A DNA stretch of 64,000 bases from CAVUBL01 sp963739795 (GCA_963739795.1 CAVUBL010000012.1:1-64000); one strand, 5' to 3'; positions 35,767 to 44,651 are shown, numbered from the stretch's first letter. The notes: generated from the sequence alone by a model not told the origin. Made by a program: numbers and translations.

Positions 35767-37347
35767 TTGGACCGATCGCCTCGCCGCCTCGCGCCGGCCT
35801 TCGGTCTCGGCCTGGCCTTCGCCTGGATCGGGTGGTCGTGCTGGCTGCACCGGGGCCACTTCGTCGACGACGCATTCATCTCCCTGCGCTACGCCGCCAA
35901 CCTGCTGGCGGGGCGGGGGCTGGTGTTCAACCCCGGGGAGGTGGTCGAAGGGGTCACGAACATGGGGTGGGTGCTGGGGGTGGCGGGGGTGGGTTGGGTG
36001 CTCCCCTTCGGCTTGCCGGTGGTGGCGAAGGCCCTGGGTGCGGCCTGCCTCGCGGGGGCCGTGGTGCTGGCGGTGGCCTGCTACCGGCGCCTGGTGCCCG
36101 ACGCCCATCCCGTGGAGCTCTTCGCCCTGCCCCTGGTCCTGGCGGCCTCGCCGGAGCTGGTCTACTTCTCCCTCGCCGGCATGGAGACCGGCCTCGCGGC
36201 GCTCCTCGTCGTCCTCGCGCTCCGGCTGCTCCTGACCGAGGCCCGGACCGAGAGCCAGGCCGAGCGGCCACGGTGGGTGGCGGCGGCCCTGGTCTCGGCG
36301 GCCCTGGTCACCGTACGGCCGGAGGCCGTGGCGATCTTCCCCCTCGCCGCCGCCCTGGTGCTCGCCCTTCCCGGCCAGATCGGCCAGATCGGCCAGATCG
36401 GCCGCCGGCGCCTGCTCCTCGCCCTCGGGGTCTTCTTCGCCACCGTCCTGGCCGTCACCCTGTTGCGCTACGGCTACTACGGTTCCCTGGTGCCCAACTC
36501 CGCGTTCGCCAAGCCGCCGGGGACGGCGGCCGACGTGCTCGGCCGGCTCTCCGGCCTGCTGAAGGGCACCAACCGGGACGTGGCGCCGCCCTACGGCACC
36601 GCCGTCTTCTTGGTCGCCGGCGCCTGGGGCGCAGTCCTGGCCTGGCGGCGCTCCCCCCCGGCCGCCGCCTTCCTCGCCGCCGCCGCGGCCACCGGCCTCG
36701 CCTTCGGCGCCTACGCGCCGCTGGACTGGACCGGCCTGGGGCGCTACTTCGCGCCCTACGTGCCGGCGGCGGCGATCCTCCTGGTCCGCGGCCTCGCGGG
36801 CGGCCTCGAGGCCCTGGTCTCCTGCCGGCGCACCGCCGCCGTCGCCGTGGCGGTGATCCTCGCCCTCTTCGCCGGCTACGACCTGTGGCGCGTCCACGAG
36901 CACCTGGGCCGCCGGGCCCTCGGCGAGTACCCCGGCTTCGTCCTCGCCTCGGACACCCTGATCCCACCGGCGCGCTGGATCGACCGGCACCTCCCGGAAG
37001 GCGCCGTCATCGCCGCCCGCCGGATCGGCGCCCTCGGCTACTTCGGCAGACGGCGGGTCCTCGACTACGCCTTCGGCCTCACCGACCGGCGGGTCGCCCA
37101 CCGGGTTGCCGCTCGCGGAGCTTCCTTCGAGACCCCCGGCAGCCCCGACCTCGCCCCGCTCTGGCGGACGGTCCGGCCAGGCTGGCTGCTCGAGGACGCC
37201 GACCGCCTCGATCCGCTCCACGCGGGCGCCGCGCGAGACCTGCGCATCGCGGGCCTTCCCTACCGCACCGTCCGCCGTTTCCCCTTGGGCGACGGCACGT
37301 ATCATTGGGTCCTGGCCCGCCGGTCTCCACCGCCTGCCCGGCGGTGA
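35767..37347 (+). CDS. GT-C-type membrane glycosyltransferase
   Basis: 526 aa from a TTG at 35767 behind GGGGGAG; no ATG or GTG fits better. About ten to twelve membrane helices. The first loop carries F-V-D-D-A-F-I-S-L-R-Y-A, then G-L-V-F-N-P-G-E-V-V-E-G-V-T-N, the layout of polyprenyl-phosphate-sugar-dependent GT-C enzymes such as mycobacterial AftB. The D-D pair is the catalytic motif. It should transfer a sugar from a lipid carrier on the outer face of the membrane. A 9-bp triplet repeat (36376-36402) encodes Q-I-G three times. Confidence 0.78.
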   Translation: MDRSPRRLAPAFGLGLAFAWIGWSCWLHRGHFVDDAFISLRYAANLLAGRGLVFNPGEVVEGVTNMGWVLGVAGVGWVLPFGLPVVAKALGAACLAGAVVLAVACYRRLVPDAHPVELFALPLVLAASPELVYFSLAGMETGLAALLVVLALRLLLTEARTESQAERPRWVAAALVSAALVTVRPEAVAIFPLAAALVLALPGQIGQIGQIGRRRLLLALGVFFATVLAVTLLRYGYYGSLVPNSAFAKPPGTAADVLGRLSGLLKGTNRDVAPPYGTAVFLVAGAWGAVLAWRRSPPAAAFLAAAAATGLAFGAYAPLDWTGLGRYFAPYVPAAAILLVRGLAGGLEALVSCRRTAAVAVAVILALFAGYDLWRVHEHLGRRALGEYPGFVLASDTLIPPARWIDRHLPEGAVIAARRIGALGYFGRRRVLDYAFGLTDRRVAHRVAARGASFETPGSPDLAPLWRTVRPGWLLEDADRLDPLHAGAARDLRIAGLPYRTVRRFPLGDGTYHWVLARRSPPPARR

Positions 37348-37397
37348 GAGACACTGCCCCCCCTCCTCACCTGGCGACACACGAGGTCCACGACCGA

Positions 37398-39566
37398 ATG
37401 CGTACCGCCTTCTACGCCCTGGCCGCCCCGCTCCTCCTCGCCGTCCCGGCCTTCGCGGCGCTCTCCGGCACCGTGGTCACCCCGGAGGGCGTCCCCATCG
37501 AGGGCGCCCGCGTCGAGGAAGTCCCCGCCGACGGCGAGCGGGCCGGGGAGAGCCCGACCGCCCGGACGGTCACCGACCGCCGGGGCGAGTTCTCCTTCCC
37601 CGCGCTCGAGCCGCCGGTTCTGCTCCTCGTCACCCACCCCCGGTTCGAGGACGCGGCGCTCCAGGTGGAGGACGGCCGGGCGGAGCCGCTGCGCATCGTC
37701 CTCGAGCCCAGGCGGCAGGTCTATGAAGAGATCGTGGTGTCGGCGACCCGCGAGGGGGGTGGGTTCCAGCCGGTCTCGGTGGCGGCGACCGCGGTCCGGC
37801 CGGAGGACCAGCCGGCGCCGCCCTCCACCGTGATGGACGTGCTCGAGAGCGTCCCGAGCGTCGCCGAGAGCGGCCAAGGGGGCCGCTTCCAGACCTTCTC
37901 GGTCCGCGGCATCGCCGGCCAGCGGGTGCTCACCCTGGTCTCCGGCGCCCGCATCGTCACCGAGCGCCGGGCCGGCGTGGCGCTCTCCTTTCTCGACCCG
38001 CTGCTCCTCGGCACGGTCGACGTGGTGCGCGGTCCGGCCTCTTCTTACTACGGCTCGGGCGCCCTCGGCGGGGTCGTCCAGCTCTTCCCGGCGCGGTTCG
38101 GCCGGCTTCAACTCGATCTCGGAGGGGATCTCGGGGGCGACCTCGGAGGCAGGGGCGCCGCCGGCGAGCGCTGGGCGCTGACGGGCGCCGGGGGCGAGAT
38201 GTGGTCGGCGGCGGCGGCCTACCGCGCCGCGGACGACGCCCACACCCCGGACGGCACCCGCCTGTTCAGCCGCTTCCGACAGCTCTCGGCGGTCCTCGAA
38301 GGGCGCTGGCGGACCGGCGGCGGCGCCACCGAGTGGGAGCTCCTCGCGATTCCGGCCGCGGGCCGCGACATCGGCAAGTCGAACGCCCAGTACCCGGAGC
38401 GGGAGACCCTCTACCCGGAGGAGAACCACCTGATCGTGAAGCTGGGGGCGCGCCGGCCGGGCGCCTTCCGGTTCGACCTGTGGGCCCACCCCAACGACCT
38501 CGAGACCCGGGTCACCCGCCGGGACCGGCCGGATCGGATCGAGAGGATCGAGCGGGTCGAGAACCGCGCCTTCGACTTCGGCGCCAACGCCCAGTGGGAG
38601 CTCTCGCTCCCGGCGGGGCTCGCCGGGCGCGCGGGGCTCGAGGTCTTCGGCCGCCGGGGCGTCGAGGCGATCGAGGACGTGCTCACCGCCGACGACGCGC
38701 GCCTCGAGCGGAGCGTCACCCTCGACGGCTCCGAGGACCAGGCCGCCGCCTACGGCTCGGTGCGCCGCGCCCTGGGCCCGGCCACCGTGCAGGCGGGCGC
38801 CCGGATCTCCTGGATCCGGCAGGCCAACGCCGGGTTCGACGGCCAGGAGGACTCGGCCTGGTCCGGCTTCGCCGGGGCCACCGTGCCCCTGGACGGCCGC
38901 TTTGAGCTCGCGGCCAACCTGGGCACGGGCCTGCGCTTCCCCACCCTCTCCGAGCGCTTCTTCACCGGCACCACCGGGCGCGGCGAGGTGATCTCCAACA
39001 CCGGCCTCGCCCCGGAGCGCTCCCTCTCCGGGGACCTGGGGCTGAGGTACTTCGGCGAACGGCTCTTCGCCGCCGGCTACGTCTTCCGCAACCGGATCGA
39101 CGACTACATCGAGCGGATCGACGTCGAGCCCGGCGTGCGCACCTTCGTCAACCTGACCTCGGGCACCCTCGACGGCTTCGAGATCGAGGGCTTCGTGCAG
39201 GCCACGGAGGCCCTCCACGTGAGCTGGAGCGGCCAGTGGCTCGAGGGCGAGAGCGATGCCGGCGCGCCCCTGGCCGACGTGCCGGCCGACCGCCTCGGCG
39301 TGGACGCGACCTGGGACCGGGGGCGCTGGGCTGCCGCCGGCCGTCTCCAGCACCGCTTCGCGAAGAACGATCCCGCCTCGGGCGAGCAGAGCACGCCGGC
39401 CGCCGAGCTCCTCTCCGCCTCCCTCACCTATCGCCTCCGCGAAGGCTTCGAGCTCCGGCTGTTCGGAACCAACCTCCTGGGCGAGACCTACCTCCCCTCC
39501 GCCGACGACCTCGCCGTCCCGGCCGCCGGGCGATCGGCGGGCGTGGGACTCCGCTGGACGGATTGA
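37398..39566 (+). CDS. TonB-dependent outer membrane receptor
   Basis: 722 aa. Signal peptide to about residue 21, a carboxypeptidase-regulatory-like domain (~22-105), a plug domain (~112-225) with T-V-M-D-V-L-E-S-V-P-S-V and V-R-G-P-A-S-S-Y-Y-G-S-G-A-L-G-G-V-V, and a 22-strand-type barrel ending in an aromatic-containing V-G-L-R-W-T-D. Y-E-E-I-V-V-S-A-T may serve as the TonB box. The N-terminal extra domain is common in Acidobacteriota and Bacteroidota receptors. Ligand unknown; the C-terminal half resembles siderophore/vitamin receptors. Confidence 0.92.
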   Translation: MRTAFYALAAPLLLAVPAFAALSGTVVTPEGVPIEGARVEEVPADGERAGESPTARTVTDRRGEFSFPALEPPVLLLVTHPRFEDAALQVEDGRAEPLRIVLEPRRQVYEEIVVSATREGGGFQPVSVAATAVRPEDQPAPPSTVMDVLESVPSVAESGQGGRFQTFSVRGIAGQRVLTLVSGARIVTERRAGVALSFLDPLLLGTVDVVRGPASSYYGSGALGGVVQLFPARFGRLQLDLGGDLGGDLGGRGAAGERWALTGAGGEMWSAAAAYRAADDAHTPDGTRLFSRFRQLSAVLEGRWRTGGGATEWELLAIPAAGRDIGKSNAQYPERETLYPEENHLIVKLGARRPGAFRFDLWAHPNDLETRVTRRDRPDRIERIERVENRAFDFGANAQWELSLPAGLAGRAGLEVFGRRGVEAIEDVLTADDARLERSVTLDGSEDQAAAYGSVRRALGPATVQAGARISWIRQANAGFDGQEDSAWSGFAGATVPLDGRFELAANLGTGLRFPTLSERFFTGTTGRGEVISNTGLAPERSLSGDLGLRYFGERLFAAGYVFRNRIDDYIERIDVEPGVRTFVNLTSGTLDGFEIEGFVQATEALHVSWSGQWLEGESDAGAPLADVPADRLGVDATWDRGRWAAAGRLQHRFAKNDPASGEQSTPAAELLSASLTYRLREGFELRLFGTNLLGETYLPSADDLAVPAAGRSAGVGLRWTD

Positions 39567-39671
39567 GGTCGAGCTCAGCTCTTCAGCATTGCCCCGTTTT
39601 CGACTCAAAGCGAACTTAGGTAGGTGGCAGGTCAGAGATTCCCTCGACCTCGAACCTTACGGAGGACTTTG

Positions 39672-40115
39672 ATGAAGCTTTCTTCTGCTCTTCTCGCCGC
39701 CGGCGTGCTGATGGCGTCGGCGTCCGTCGCCAGCGCGGCCGGCACCCCGGCCACTCCCCAGCCCGCGAAGGCTCCCCAAGTGGAAACAGCGCAGACCCTG
39801 CCGGCCGCCCAGCCGGCGGTCCAGGCGCCGGCCGCGCTGCAGGGTCAGGCTCCGGCCGTCTCCACGCCCGGATGCGCGGGCGAGGATGCGTCGTCCTTGA
39901 TCTCGGTGAACAGCGTCCTGGGCGCCGTAACGCAGTCCGTCTACGACACTTGCGGTTCGTGCAGCAGCTCCAACTGCGTCGGGGCTGCCCTGTTCTCGCC
40001 GTGCGCTCTCCCGCCGACGATCGGCGGTACGGGAGCCTGCAAGCCCTTGACCGGCAACTTCTGCCCGAGCGGTGACGGTCTCGCCTGTCGGTGCACGACC
40101 AGCGCACTCTTCTGA
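39672..40115 (+). CDS. Small Cys-rich secreted protein
   Basis: 147 aa from ATG 39672 with GGAGG upstream. Signal peptide to A-S-A-A (~24), then a Pro/Ala/Gln-rich linker (~25-65) and a C-terminal domain of ~80 residues with nine Cys (patterns C-x2-C-x4-C and C-x-C). No known family recognised. The separation of linker and Cys-rich core suggests a secreted disulfide or metal-binding module, or a precursor peptide. No modification or export genes are adjacent. The core itself has ordinary codon use. Confidence 0.75.
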   Translation: MKLSSALLAAGVLMASASVASAAGTPATPQPAKAPQVETAQTLPAAQPAVQAPAALQGQAPAVSTPGCAGEDASSLISVNSVLGAVTQSVYDTCGSCSSSNCVGAALFSPCALPPTIGGTGACKPLTGNFCPSGDGLACRCTTSALF

Positions 40116-40265
40116 GCCTCTCCGGGGCGCCGGGTCCTCATCGACCCGGCGCCCCGCCGATCACGCGGCCGAGCGCTCGGTTGACAGTGCGCGGTGGTCC
40201 TTCCACTGCGTCCAGTAGAATTTCCGCGCTGGGCGATCTCTGCACGATCGACCCATTCCTCGACC

Positions 40266-40742
40266 ATGACGCTCGACGACGCAAGGGAGGTTTTCGAGGC
40301 GCTCCTCCGGGAGGGTGTCGAGTTCGTCGTCATCGGCGCCATGGCGATGGCGGCACAGGGCTTGCCTCGCGCGACCCAGGACGTCGACTTCTTCGTCGCC
40401 CCGCGTCGCGAGAACCTGGAGGCGCTGAAGCGCGCGTTGCGCTCCCTGTTCGACGATCCGGACGTGGACCAGATCGACCCGGACGAGCTGATGGGCGACT
40501 ACCCCGCTGTCCAGTACGTGCCTCCAGATGGCCGTTTCTCCCTGGACATTCTGACCCGGCTCGGTGAGGCCTTCTCGTGGCAGGACATCTTGGCGCACTC
40601 CGAGGAGCTGGACGTCGACACCCTCACGGTTCGGGTTGCGAGCCCCGATCTCCTCTACCGGATGAAGAGAGACACCGTCCGTCCGCAGGACCGCGCCGAT
40701 GCGGCCAGGATTCGCGAAGCCTTCGACCTGGAGGAGAGGTGA
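40266..40742 (+). CDS. MNT/AbiEii-like nucleotidyltransferase
   Basis: 158 aa from ATG 40266. The polymerase-beta-type core has F-V-V-I-G-A-M-A-M-A-A-Q-G and R-A-T-Q-D-V-D-F-F-V, giving the T-x-D-x-D metal pair; the usual G-S is G-A. Such small nucleotidyltransferases often belong to toxin-antitoxin pairs where they nucleotidylate a partner or a tRNA. It overlaps the next gene by 4 bp (GTGA), implying a two-gene unit. Confidence 0.78.
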   Translation: MTLDDAREVFEALLREGVEFVVIGAMAMAAQGLPRATQDVDFFVAPRRENLEALKRALRSLFDDPDVDQIDPDELMGDYPAVQYVPPDGRFSLDILTRLGEAFSWQDILAHSEELDVDTLTVRVASPDLLYRMKRDTVRPQDRADAARIREAFDLEER

Positions 40743-40969
40743 CCGTCCGCAAGTATCGATCGGCCGAAGAGATGCCCGGGGTCTCGCCGCGCCCCCCGCT
40801 CGATCCGGACAACCTCCGCATCGCCTGCGAGCTCACCGAGCTCGCCTACGCCCTCCACCCGTGGCACTTCGAGCCGGGCGTTTACAAGTTCCGCACGATC
40901 GAAGAGGCCAACCGGCATCGCCAAGAGCGTGAGCGCCGCCAGGTTCGGAGCCGTCCGCGGGCCGGCTGA
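40739..40969 (+). CDS. Partner protein of the nucleotidyltransferase
   Basis: 76 aa from GTG 40739 overlapping the upstream stop. Contains D-P-D-N-L-R-I-A-C-E-L-T-E-L-A near residue 21 and a basic tail (R-H-R-Q-E-R-E-R-R-Q). This short helical protein recurs next to such nucleotidyltransferases as far as I recall; its role as antitoxin is inference. Confidence 0.6.
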   Translation: MTVRKYRSAEEMPGVSPRPPLDPDNLRIACELTELAYALHPWHFEPGVYKFRTIEEANRHRQERERRQVRSRPRAG

Positions 40970-41105
40970 GAGGGCGTTCGTCCCGGAGCCGGCGCTCTGC
41001 ACACTTCGATTCTTGGAAGAGCCGCCACACCGGCTTCTCGGGCCACGACCGGGTGACGGCTTCCTCCGAAGACTCGAAAGGTGTCGAGCGGCACCGGGAG
41101 GCGAA

Positions 41106-42805
41106 TTGTCTGACTCCAAGACCCTGCGCGTGGGGCTCCTCGCCCCGGTTCACGACCTCGATCCTCGGACCGGCCGGGATTTCGTCGGCGCCACGATCAT
41201 CGAGCAGGTGTTCGAGACGCCCTTGGAGCCCGCGGAGGAGATCACCCAGCCTGCCCGCCCGCTCCTGTTCTCGGAGGGGCTCACGAGGGAGGCCGGCGGC
41301 CGCACGTTCTCGGCACCGGTCCGCGACGGTGTGCGCTTCTCCGACGGGACGCCGCTCACCGCCGAGCTGATGGCGAAGATCCTGTCGGAGGCGAGCCGGC
41401 TCGCCGACCAGGCGCGGGTGGAGGCCCACGAGAACCGCGTCCTCTTCCACCTCGATCATCCGGCGTCCCGGTTCGACCACGTCCTCACCCACCGGTACTG
41501 CGAGATCGGGCTCCGGAAAGGCGGCGAGACCTTAGGCACCGGGCCCTACCGTGTCGCCGCAGACTCGACGCCCGAGCGCATCCGCCTGGTGGCGAACCCG
41601 GAGCGCTCGACGCCTCCCGAGATCGAGGAGCTGCTGTTCGAGGCCTACCCGCCGGACGACGACGGCGTGCCCGCGGCCCTGTTGCAGGCGATCGAGGCCG
41701 GCGAGGTCGAGTTCTCGAACGTCCTCTCCCGCGAGCACATCGCCGGGCTCAAGGGCGTGCGCAAGTGGCTCGAACCAGGAATCGCCACGGCTAGGAGTCT
41801 GCGCGGCAGAAACACGTAGCCGCGCGCGAGGGTCTTACGGGGTGGATCCAAGGCGCGAGGAGGAGTCGATGCGGGGACATCGTGGACGACGAGCAACGCA
41901 GGAGACGCCCCGTAACCCCCTTGCGCCCGAAGGGTTGCGGCGGCGTGGGGCCGTCTACGTCGTTGCCGCTCCTCGACGATGGCTCGGCATCGCCTGCGTC
42001 GCGCCGCCTCGTATCCGGCCCCACGGCGCTCGCAACGCGACTGCACGTTTCTGCCGCGCAGACTCCTAGCCTCTACTTCAACACCGAGCGCCCGGCGCTC
42101 CAAGACGTCCGCGTGCGGCGGGCCCTCGCCCTGGCCATCGACCGCACCGAGGTCGCGCGCATCTCGTACAGCAACCCCATGGTCTTCACCGCGACCGGCC
42201 TGCTGCCGCGCCTGATGGGGACCTGGCGGGACGGCATCCGTCACGACCCCAAGAAGGCCGCCGCGCTCCTCGCCGAGGTGGGGGACGCGCGCCCGAAGCG
42301 CCTTTCGATGTTCATGGTCTACGGCCCGCGCCCCTACCTGCCCCATCCCCGGCCGGTGGCGGACCACCTGGTTGCGGTGCTGGGGACCCTGGGCATCGAG
42401 GTGACGGTGCGCCAGGCCGAGAGCATGAACCACTTCTTCCGCGAGATCGAACGGGGCGACTACGACCTGGCGCTCTCCGGCTGGGTCGCCGACACGGCCG
42501 ACCCGGCGGACTTCCTGTACGCGCTCCTCTCGCCGGAGGCGATTCCCAGCCCCGAGCGGCGGATCGTGATCGACGGCAACCTCTCGCGCTGGAGGAACGC
42601 ACAGGTCCAGGAGGCTCTCGAGCGGTACCGCCGCGAACCGAGCGAGAAGAACAAGGCGGCGGTGCTCGAGCCGGTGGCCGAGGAGATGCCGCTCCTCCCC
42701 CTCATGTACGGCCCGACGATCTGCGTCTACTCGCTCCGCGTCTCGGGCTTCAAACCCTCGCCCCTCGGCATCCCCCGCTTCGCCGACCTCTCGCTGGAGG
42801 AGTAG
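41106..42805 (+). pseudogene. Family 5 extracellular solute-binding-like protein, interrupted by a miniature element
   Basis: TTG 41106 has GGGAGG 5 bp upstream. The protein lacks a signal peptide, unlike ordinary peptide-binding ABC components, so it may be a cytoplasmic sensor like the C-terminal half of SgrR. F-S-D-G-T-P-L-T-A-E near 80 and G-P-Y-R-V-A near 143 are family hallmarks. The element at 41791-42069 splits it after residue ~229. Removing 275 bp joins T-A to S-L-Y-F-N-T in frame and gives 474 residues with no other damage. Confidence 0.85.
41791..42069. mobile_element. Miniature inverted-repeat element, copy 2
   Basis: Identical to the copy at 16977-17255. Here CTAG at 41791-41794 and 42066-42069 flank the 271-bp core. 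It interrupts a solute-binding-protein gene, and precise removal with one CTAG (or TA) restores the frame. Insertion is therefore recent and shows the family is, or lately was, mobile. Confidence 0.92.
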
Positions 42806-42896
42806 ACGGGACGGTCGCCGAGTCGACGTCCTCCTCGCCGCTGTCGCTTCGGGTCGAGTCTGCTGTCTTTGGCGCAAGCACCAAGCGCACGCATCA

Positions 42897-42909
42897 TGAT
42901 GTATCATCA
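42897..42909. promoter_or_regulatory. Probable VapB operator
   Basis: TGATG-TAT-CATCA is a perfect 13-bp inverted repeat ending 7 bp before the vapB start, in the position expected for autoregulation by the VapBC complex. Confidence 0.55.
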
Positions 42910-42916
42910 ACCCATC

Positions 42917-43147
42917 ATGCGGACGACGATCGACCTTCCCGACCACCTCCTCGTGGACGCCAAGAAGCTCGCTGCCGAACGGCATCTGCCGCTGACCCGG
43001 CTTCTCGAAGAGAGCCTCCGGGCCTATCTCAGCGAGGAGCGCCTTCGGCGGCGCGAGGAGCCCGCGCCTCTTCCGGTCCTCACCGAGCCGTCTCCCCTGC
43101 CGGGAGTCGATCTGGATGACACGAGCCGGCTCTGGGAGATGGAGTGA
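42917..43147 (+). CDS. vapB: VapB-type antitoxin
   Basis: 76 aa from ATG 42917. R-T-T-I-D-L-P-D-H-L-L is the ribbon-helix-helix start and the acidic C-terminal tail (D-L-D-D-T-S-R-L-W-E-M-E) is the usual toxin-binding part. It overlaps the PIN toxin start by 4 bp (GTGA). Confidence 0.88.
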   Translation: MRTTIDLPDHLLVDAKKLAAERHLPLTRLLEESLRAYLSEERLRRREEPAPLPVLTEPSPLPGVDLDDTSRLWEME

Positions 43148-43572
43148 TCCTCTGTGACGTGGGCGTGCTGCTCCACGCCATGATCCGGAAGGCGGCGCAT
43201 CACGACCTCTGTCGGCGCGAGCTCGATCGGCTGAGGTCGAATCCCCGGGAGCTGGCGGTGAGCGAGCTGGTCCTCGCGGCGGTGGTGCGCATCGGGACCA
43301 ATCCGCGACTCTTCGAGCCGTGTCCCACGCCGGAAGAGGTCTTTGCGTTCGTGGAAGCGCTTCGGTCGCCGGCGCAGGTCCGGCGGATCTCCCCCGGCCC
43401 GCGACACTGGACGATCTTCAAGGATCTGGTTCTCACCAGCGGCATCCAAGGCCCGGACACGACCGACGCCTACCTCGCCGCCCTCGCCATCGAGCACGAC
43501 TGCGAATGGTGGACGACCGACTCGGACTTCAGCCGCTTCCCCGGCCTACGGTGGCGGAACCTCCTCGCCTGA
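43144..43572 (+). CDS. vapC: VapC-type PIN-domain ribonuclease toxin
   Basis: 142 aa from GTG 43144. PIN acidic residues are visible: D5 in I-L-C-D-V-G-V-L-L, Glu in V-S-E-L-V-L-A, Asp in D-T-T-D-A-Y-L-A-A-L-A, and T-T-D-S-D-F near the end. It cuts RNA, probably tRNA or rRNA, unless held by the antitoxin upstream. Intact and paired, so likely active. Its 3' end overlaps the convergent HigA gene by 27 bp. Confidence 0.88.
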   Translation: MILCDVGVLLHAMIRKAAHHDLCRRELDRLRSNPRELAVSELVLAAVVRIGTNPRLFEPCPTPEEVFAFVEALRSPAQVRRISPGPRHWTIFKDLVLTSGIQGPDTTDAYLAALAIEHDCEWWTTDSDFSRFPGLRWRNLLA

Positions 43573-43800
43573 CAGTGGCCGTCCGCTCCCGAAGGCGCGC
43601 CAGAGATCGTACTGGAGCTGCTGGGCAAGCCAGCTCTCAGCCGTCGTGTCGAACGCGATCGAGAGGCGCACGGCCATCTCGGGGCTGACGCCTGCCCGGC
43701 CGTTGAGGATCCCGGAGAGCGTCTTCCGGCTGACACCCAGCGCCTTGGCCGCGTCGGTCACGGTCAGCCCGAGGGGTTCCAGGCAGAGCGAGCGCAGCAC
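43546..43800 (-). CDS. HigA-type antitoxin, orphan
   Basis: 84 aa if started at GTG 43800. L-G-L-T-V-T-D-A-A-K-A-L-G-V-S-R-K-T-L-S is the HTH and N-G-R-A-G-V-S-P-E-M-A-V-R-L the following helix of the HigA family. The usual P-H-P-G-E lead-in is encoded just upstream in frame, but no start codon is found before a stop, so the N-terminus may be damaged. No HigB toxin precedes it. Possible solitary antitoxin protecting against a toxin elsewhere. Confidence 0.7.
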   Translation of the reverse strand: MLRSLCLEPLGLTVTDAAKALGVSRKTLSGILNGRAGVSPEMAVRLSIAFDTTAESWLAQQLQYDLWRAFGSGRPLSGEEVPPP

Positions 43801-43876
43801 TTCGCCCGGGTGAGGAGAGTCGCGCGGCGCGACTTCGACTGCGAAGTGGCGCCGTATACGGTGCTATAGTGACGCA

Positions 43877-44293
43877 GTGAGGCGAGCGGTGGTGGACACC
43901 AACGTGCTGATTGCCGGCTTGAGCCGGCGAGGTCCGGCTGGAGCTGTCATGGACGCATGGGTGACCCGCAGGTTCCAACCCTGCGTCTCCACAGCTCTCG
44001 CTCTCGAGTACGAAGACGTCATGCTCCGGAAGCTCGGTGCCGACCGGCGGCAGGCCGTGCCCATGGCACTTCAGGCGTTGCTAAGCCGCAGCGAATACGT
44101 CCCTGTCAGGTTCACCTACCGACCTGCCAGTCCCGATCCCGGAGACGATCTGGTGGTGGATTGCGTCGTCAATTGTGGCGCGGTCCTCGTCACCGAGAAC
44201 CAGAAGGACTTTCGGAGAGCCTCGCGGGAGTTTGGCTTTCGGATGCTGCAACCGTCCGATTTCCTCGCGCTCTTGAAGGAGGAAGGCTCATGA
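43877..44293 (+). CDS. PIN-family toxin (COG1569 type)
   Basis: 138 aa from GTG 43877. V-V-D-T-N-V-L-I-A-G-L near the start gives the first catalytic Asp; later acidic residues lie in L-E-Y-E-D-V, D-P-G-D-D-L-V-V-D and V-T-E-N-Q-K-D-F. This subgroup (with A-x-E-Y-x-x-V) is a putative toxin component. Overlaps the following ribbon-helix-helix gene by 4 bp (ATGA), giving a toxin-first order. Confidence 0.8.
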   Translation: MRRAVVDTNVLIAGLSRRGPAGAVMDAWVTRRFQPCVSTALALEYEDVMLRKLGADRRQAVPMALQALLSRSEYVPVRFTYRPASPDPGDDLVVDCVVNCGAVLVTENQKDFRRASREFGFRMLQPSDFLALLKEEGS

Positions 44294-44517
44294 GCCGCAT
44301 GACCGTTCGCCTACCGGACTCGCTCCATCGCCTTCTCGCCGAGCAGGCGTCGCGGGAGGGGATCTCGCTCAACCAGTACGTCGTCTACTCCCTCACCAGG
44401 TCGGTCACCGCCGCGGATCTGGAGAGCCAGCGCCAGACGTTCGAGGAGCTCAGGCGACGCTACCCGCCCGAGGAGGCCGAGGCAGCCCTCCGCGACCTCC
44501 TGGCCGTGCGCACTTGA
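44290..44517 (+). CDS. Ribbon-helix-helix (HicB/Arc-like) antitoxin
   Basis: 75 aa. M-T-V-R-L-P-D-S-L-H-R-L-L and E-G-I-S-L-N-Q-Y-V-V-Y-S-L are the Arc/HicB-type ribbon-helix-helix; the rest is an acidic helix binding the toxin. Encoded after its toxin. The TTGACA of a downstream promoter overlaps its stop. Confidence 0.8.
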   Translation: MSRMTVRLPDSLHRLLAEQASREGISLNQYVVYSLTRSVTAADLESQRQTFEELRRRYPPEEAEAALRDLLAVRT

Positions 44518-44542
44518 CATCTCTCTAAATAGTCGGTAAAGT
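44514..44542 (+). promoter_or_regulatory. Probable promoter for the 44652 gene
   Basis: TTGACA (44514-44519), 17-bp spacer, TAAAGT (44537-44542). It lies just after the antitoxin stop and 110 bp before the next start, leaving a long structured leader. Confidence 0.5.
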
Positions 44543-44595
44543 GGCGGTATTGAATCCGGCGGGGCCAGCCCCATTGATTCCGCCGAACTGCCAAC

Positions 44596-44625
44596 GGCCC
44601 GGGCGAGCTGGCACTCACCCGGGCC
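44596..44625 (+). promoter_or_regulatory. Leader hairpin ahead of the 44652 gene
   Basis: GGCCCGGG-c-GAG pairs with CTC-a-CCCGGGCC across a 6-base loop, 27 bp before the start codon. A second pairing (CGGCGG with CCGCCG, 44547-44586) precedes it. Could attenuate or shield translation. Confidence 0.45.
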
Positions 44626-44651
44626 TGACCCGCAAAGGAGATACCGCTCCA

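Noticed and set aside
32156..35875. 1239-residue minus-strand frame opposite the M28 peptidase
   Set aside because: Only the last ~265 residues (DUF4097) are real. The rest is Arg/Gly/Glu-rich antisense of good plus-strand genes, a common effect of high GC.
36376..36402. Possible CRISPR or minisatellite (three 9-bp repeats)
   Set aside because: In-frame Q-I-G repeats within a membrane protein gene, without spacers.
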